Assembly: GCA_021613335.1 (NCBI GenBank) | Contig: JAJTWR010000410.1 | Location: forward strand, 62,001 to 126,000 | Direction of reading: 5' to 3' | DNA length: 64,000 nt | DNA from: Whitmania pigra | Taxonomy: Eukaryota > Annelida > Clitellata > Hirudinida > Haemopidae | In this document: positions 59,104 through 64,000 of the stretch, one piece after another | Numbering within the stretch: the stretch's first letter is position 1 | Layout: every line of letters starts with the position of its first letter | The notes under the pieces: generated by a model | What the model was told of the DNA's origin: nothing | Database searches by the model: none | The model's input: only the letters and a program-made list of their open reading frames with translations | Translations under genes and position numbers: made by a program

Positions 59104-60620
59104 CTGCAATGCGAGAAATTATAATACAACATAACAATTATTTATGGTGGTTAAGAAGACCTGGATCTGTGCAATAACCATACTTTTTAGTTCTAATAAC
59201 TAAATTTACTTAAGTAAATCTTAAATTTATCTACCGTGTTCGCATGGATGGTTTCCTTATCTAGTTTACTCCACCCAGTTTTATGTTAAGACCCACTGTA
59301 TTGTTGAAGTAATTATCATACATAATTTAATTAACTTTACTACAATTTTAAAGTAAATTTTTGTATTTCATTTGATGATACGAAGTTTATGGACAACCAT
59401 CTAAAATTTTATTTAAATAGATGAATCGGAATACTTTTGTGGATTTACGTTCAGAAAAAGCAAATAAAATATCGAATTATGAATTGTTTGTAAATTAAAC
59501 AATCACCCGAGATAAGATAAAGAAGACATAAGAGCTGATTATATCCACGCTATATTTACGGACGCTATTTATAGCTGGAGTATGATTAGTTTATTGTTCA
59601 ATAAAAGACATTAACCATCACGTTCATGTGACACTGTTCCGTGAAAGATGATGATGATGATGATGATAATCCATGTTTTCATCAAGGTTGGTAATGTTTC
59701 ATAACAGCCAATTTGCAGCAGAAGGGTTAAAAATGGTTTTGATATCTTGTGAAATGGGTTTTATTCTTACATTATTAAATCAATTCATCAGGCAATTGAA
59801 AAACCGTGGGTTTTTGTTAACTTATTTTGCTTTGATTTGGTGCTGTACTGTTGCTTAGAGACATTCGTAAGGTCATTGGAGGAATAGACATAATTTTGCC
59901 ACTATGAACATAAATTGGCCAGTACAGACATAATTTTGCCACAACAGACATAATTTTAAATAATTCAAAATAAAAATAAAACAAGCAAACGAAATTTGTG
60001 AAATATGTTTTAATGCAGCATGTGAGTATAGGCAGACACAGCGTTGTTCCTTTCAAACGATTTACGAACATAAGTTTTTATGGCACTTTGTACTATTATA
60101 TTTCTTCCATTTGTGCCTCTGCACTATGACATCAATTACAAATTTTGGTTAGAAATATGAATTGCATTATATTGTATCAATTTTAATAATTAAGTAAATT
60201 AGTTATTGTTATTGGTCAAAAGTATTTTATTTGCCAATAAATTATGAAAGTTTTGAATTTCTCAAGTTTTTTCAATTTGAATCCATTTTTTAAAATAAGA
60301 AGTAACGGTATTCATATTTCGAGTGCAAATAAATAATTTTCCTCGCCATTTTGAAGTACATTTTTTGTCTCGAAGATTCGTTTCAGTGTTGTGTTGCCAA
60401 TGCCGTGAAGTGAGGTCTTGAAAGACAAAACTCTGGAAAATTTAAAGAAACACAAGTTAACGGTGCAAGCGGATTTAAAGGAATAATGACCTTCAGCCTC
60501 GCTTTAAACAATTTTCAAGACTTCATGCATGTACATCACTCAATCGCTGAACTCGCAAACAAACTTATTGGATGTTTTTCATTTTCACTTCTAACAACTT
60601 GCGGATGGAACATGATGTGC
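59104..60620. other. upstream region of the BK-beta-like exon, no further exon recognised
   Basis: AT-rich, expected to be intron of the minus-strand gene. It contains short GAT repeats near 59648 and a small dispersed repeat at 59885-59960. I searched for an exon with a membrane helix and found none that convinced. Confidence 0.35.
59885..59960. repeat. short tandem repeat, three copies
   Basis: AGACATAATTTTGCCAC or a close variant occurs three times within 75 bp, separated by a diverged copy (GAACATAAATTGGCCA). Confidence 0.6.
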
Positions 60621-60681
60621 GGAATGGAAGAACACTGGAATGGAGAAACACGGGAATGGAGGAACACGGGAATGGAGGAAC
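60621..60681. repeat. 15-bp minisatellite, about 4 copies
   Basis: The unit GGAATGGAGGAACAC repeats with small changes. It lies inside a 92-codon open frame (60486-60764) that I do not consider a gene. Confidence 0.85.
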
Positions 60682-60916
60682 GTAAGCTTGCCATACATTC
60701 GTGTTTGCTTAGGGGCAGAGTCCGGGAAAAGTCTTCTCGGTGCGATGTTTGTGCACAGGAATAACAATTTATTTATTGAGTTTTTTTGTATTAAGGATGC
60801 CAATCGTTGAAAATATTATTTTTGCATTCATCAAATGTTTACGATCTGTTATGATTTTTTCCTAAAATTAAATTGAATAAAACGAATGAGACGTTGTTGA
60901 ATGACAATGAAAATAG

Positions 60917-60993
60917 TGGAACCTTTTAGTTCGTACAAATAATGGCAACTTTTTTGTTCATACAAAGAGTGGCAATTTTTAGTTCATACAAAA
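60917..60993. repeat. 27-bp tandem repeat, three copies
   Basis: The pattern GTGGCAATTTTTAGTTCATACAAA appears three times with substitutions (AACCTTTTAGTTCGTACAAA; GGCAACTTTTTTGTTCATAC). Confidence 0.7.
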
Positions 60994-61558
60994 ATACTAC
61001 TCTTTGCAAAAAAGTGTTTTTCATTTTCCTAGAGTTTCACTAAGCGGTGATTTTTTCAAAATAAATTAATCGATGGGTATGTGAGTTTCTATTTTGCTGC
61101 TAAGTAAAAAAAACCCATTCCATACATTACATACGATAATGAACATTTTCTTTACAACTTCAAATGTGTTTACAAAATAGTTAGGAATTAATCTAATTGA
61201 TCAAATATAATCTGAGAATATCCAGTTATTCCGTCTTAAAATTTGTCATCAAAAGTGATATTGCCAAAAGATGACGAATAAGGTTTCTCATCACGTGACT
61301 TGCCATGCAGCGGAGCTAGCATGACATAACTGTGCCTCAACATAATCAGAGCATTGATCCCACGATGGTCGTCATTGAAGATAATTCAGACAAAAGAAAC
61401 TTTTGGTAGCAGGTTCATTTTGCTCGATCAATCAGGGATCATTCCTGATCCATGTTAAGGATTAACTGTTTCTCAATAATTATTATCCCTAACATAATTA
61501 AAGAATAATTGTTTTTTAGTAATTAATATCTTTAATATGATTACAGATTAATTGTTTC

Positions 61559-61763
61559 TCTTTTCAGCTGTCACTCATTTGAATCATAAACAGTTTTGGA
61601 GCAATTCTGCCACAGAGATGGAGTTGATGACGTCAGACAATGGAGATGATGACGATCCAGTGAAGAGTGATAAGCTTGGGCTGGGACACATAATGGAATA
61701 TTGTCATGCAAACGGTTTTCTGCAATTGTTTGCCTTATTAACCGCAAGTAATGCATTCGAAGT
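61559..61763 (+). other. candidate exon of unknown gene
   Basis: After TTGTTTCTCTTTTCAG the frame stays open for about 200 bp (MELMTSDNGDDDDPVKSDKL, then HIMEYCHANGFLQLFALLTA) up to a (CAA)n repeat. The amino-acid composition looks more protein-like than other chance frames nearby, and a GAA/GTCAAC donor is possible at 61761. I do not recognise a family. A perfect TGACGTCA palindrome (CRE-like) lies inside at 61627-61634. Confidence 0.2.
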
Positions 61764-61911
<148 letters not shown>

Positions 61912-62584
61912 TAGTGATTAGAACCTTGGAAGACATGTAATCAAAATGGCCATAACATAATTTCACACAGAGCTGCCACTTCGGGAAGAGTCCAAGATGT
62001 ATGACTCCGCTTAAGCAGTGATGTTACGGACGTAGCGCATATGTGGATCCTGTAGGTCCCTCTTTCGTTCAAAGCTGTGAAATGCTTTTAAATGACAGCG
62101 AGTGAAAACGAATGACAACGAATATGACACAGGATAAGACGAAGAACACAGCAAAGAATGTGACATTCAGAAGAATGTTGATGATGATGATGATTATTAT
62201 TATTATTTATTACTGTCATAAGCTGGAGTATTAGTACGAATATAAATATCGTGAAACATAACTCACACGTTTAAGAACTATTGTCGTACAGATTATTGAA
62301 TGCATTGAAATTGCCAATTTTGTGAGAATAAATTCAAAATCATATCAAAACTAAATAATGAAAGATGTAAAAAGTGGTACCTTAAAATATATAAAAATGT
62401 ATTTATTTTTCATATTTAGGGTTTTATAAAGAATCAATTTACATTTTGATTGCAATTTGAACGTAAAACCTTAGGGCTCAAAAACTTAGATCAATTTCTG
62501 CATGCTACGAAGTATTTGCAATATTATAAAATGTTTCTCATGATTATCCGCAGAACATTTAATTATAATCTTTAAACAATTATT
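61912..62584. other. non-genic region
   Basis: No gene recognised. It may include left-hand parts of the pogo/Tigger relic that follows. Confidence 0.35.
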
Positions 62585-62990
62585 GTATTATGTTCAAAAA
62601 CTTTGTCGTAGCATTTTCTCATGACATACTGACTTTAAAGCAAGTCAGGGATGGCTGGATCATTTCAAAGAGATTCACAACAATTGTCTTCAAAGCAATT
62701 TTTGGAGAGCGCGCTGAGGTTCAACAGGAGCCAGTGAATTTATGGTTGAACACTCAAATGCGCACAATTTTGGACACATGAGAATCAGATCATTTTTAAT
62801 GCTGAAATGATGAAATTGAGGTATTTTGGAAACGCCTTCCAGACAAGACCATGGGAGGCTTGTCACGATGGAAACAAAGTCGAAGGACCGACTTAGAGGG
62901 CTAGTTGCTGCCAACATGGATGGAAGCAAAAAATGTCATTCGATGTTAGCAAGCATGGTGTTATATTGGTGTTATAAATATAAAATAGCA
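62585..62990 (+). pseudogene. pogo/Tigger-like transposase relic
   Basis: The first frame (62590-62781) contains VRDGWIISKRFTTIVFKAIF followed by GERAEVQQE, resembling the CENP-B-type helix-turn-helix of Tigger/Jerky proteins. After stops, 62812-62935 reads NDEIEVFWKRLPDKTMGG and, with a frame change, LVAANMDGSKK. This is the DE..LFW..LP.KT block that opens the DDE domain, followed by its AN..G..K motif. Heavily mutated. Confidence 0.6.
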
Positions 62991-63682
62991 ATAGCAGTTA
63001 TGTGAAACAAAACCAGCAAACATGCGTGCATTTACATTCTTATTTATTAACGCACATTATGTACATAAAGAAATTTTAAGATCATGTTAATGTGTTGCCG
63101 CCATATTGATTTTCGGTTATCTCTATCATCGGTTATCTCGACGTTTTTTTGGAAAACTCCTAGGCCGGCGACATAACCGGGTTCGACATAGGAACTGAAT
63201 TCAACACTTTTATTTTGAGAGTCTTTGTGATTGTATCATCAGAAGAGATTTTGAGATAAAAGAGAATAGAATAATATTTGTTTTGAAGAGCAAAACTCCA
63301 AAAATAAACTAAATATTTCGAATGAATGGAGATTTTTAAGCACTGCAATCTTGTACTAAGTAGACACACGCAATGCATGCATTTGCATACACTAAATTAA
63401 CATAGCTAGCGAAAAGAAAATGGTTTAGTTATAAACAAATTCGAAATGGCTAAAAACTGTGCAGACGAGTCCCTAACATGTCAACCAGAAACAAACGTCA
63501 ACCAGAAACAAATGCATGTGAGGCACACAACCGGAGCCATTAGCTTGCGAGATGAGCTTGAATTACAGCGATCATGAAAACATGAAAAATCGAGGCTTTC
63601 CGAAGACCGTCACAAAATTATGAAATCGTTTATAGCAAACGAAGTTTTATGAGGAATTTTTAATAAAGAACGAATATTAAAA
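62991..63682. other. non-genic region
   Basis: No gene recognised. Frames present look like chance. Confidence 0.4.
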
Positions 63683-63953
<271 letters not shown>

Positions 63954-64000
63954 TAATAATATTAAAGACTCATATTTAATAATTAAATTGTAACTATTTA

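Noticed and set aside
60486..60764. 92-codon frame with tandem WNGETREWRNTGMEE-like repeats
   Set aside because: The repeat is a 15-bp minisatellite, and there are no splice signals or family match.
61267..61400. Minus-strand frame as a possible upstream exon of the BK-beta-like gene
   Set aside because: It lacks a convincing membrane helix and correctly placed splice sites.

Overview
This window is a piece of an AT-rich, intron-rich animal nuclear genome. Every real gene is split into short exons by mostly short GT-AG introns. There are no operons or Shine-Dalgarno sites, and the spaces between genes are full of decayed DNA transposons, non-LTR retroelement pieces and triplet microsatellites. 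The protein set (non-muscle myosin II, EAG channel, BK-beta-like subunit, NEMF, FKBP8) and the base composition fit a lophotrochozoan such as a leech-like annelid. That placement is inference and has not been tested.

Positions 1-7.7 kb are a transposon graveyard: a piggyBac C-terminal fragment, a decayed hAT transposase, a tiny poly(T) retro-insertion with a 14-bp target duplication, a reverse-transcriptase fragment, an unidentified coding repeat, and a Tc1-like element split by a retroelement whose 3' tail runs into a (TTA)n array. At 8-11 kb lies a complete 12-exon secreted A-type metallocarboxypeptidase (minus, 424 aa). At 12.8-14.2 kb lies a 3-exon aquaporin (minus, 290 aa) with a TATA box. 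Positions 14.3-20.2 kb are gene-poor and contain a hAT element with a perfect 8-bp target-site duplication.

Positions 20.2-58.1 kb carry four complete plus-strand genes head to tail: non-muscle myosin II heavy chain (37 exons, 1966 aa), an FKBP8-like tail-anchored immunophilin (10 exons, 428 aa), NEMF/Rqc2 (32 exons, 1035 aa) and an EAG-type voltage-gated potassium channel (10 exons, 971 aa). I built each gene model by hand. The exon sums are multiples of three and the phases agree at every junction except one odd junction in the myosin rod. A BK-beta-like last exon follows at 58.4-59.1 kb on the minus strand, tail to tail with the channel. The last 5 kb hold short tandem repeats, a pogo/Tigger fragment and two large microsatellites.

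The genes are housekeeping or neuromuscular and do not form one pathway. The EAG channel and the BK-beta-like subunit are both K+ channel components and are adjacent, but that may be chance. I found no wholly new system. The most interesting signals are about introns and mobile DNA: a tandemly triplicated 3' splice site in NEMF, a duplicated 5' splice site in the same gene, recurrent GTTGGT donors, two GC-AG introns, one myosin junction with no frame-correct GT-AG solution, GAT repeats hugging donors, and several precisely bounded non-autonomous elements.
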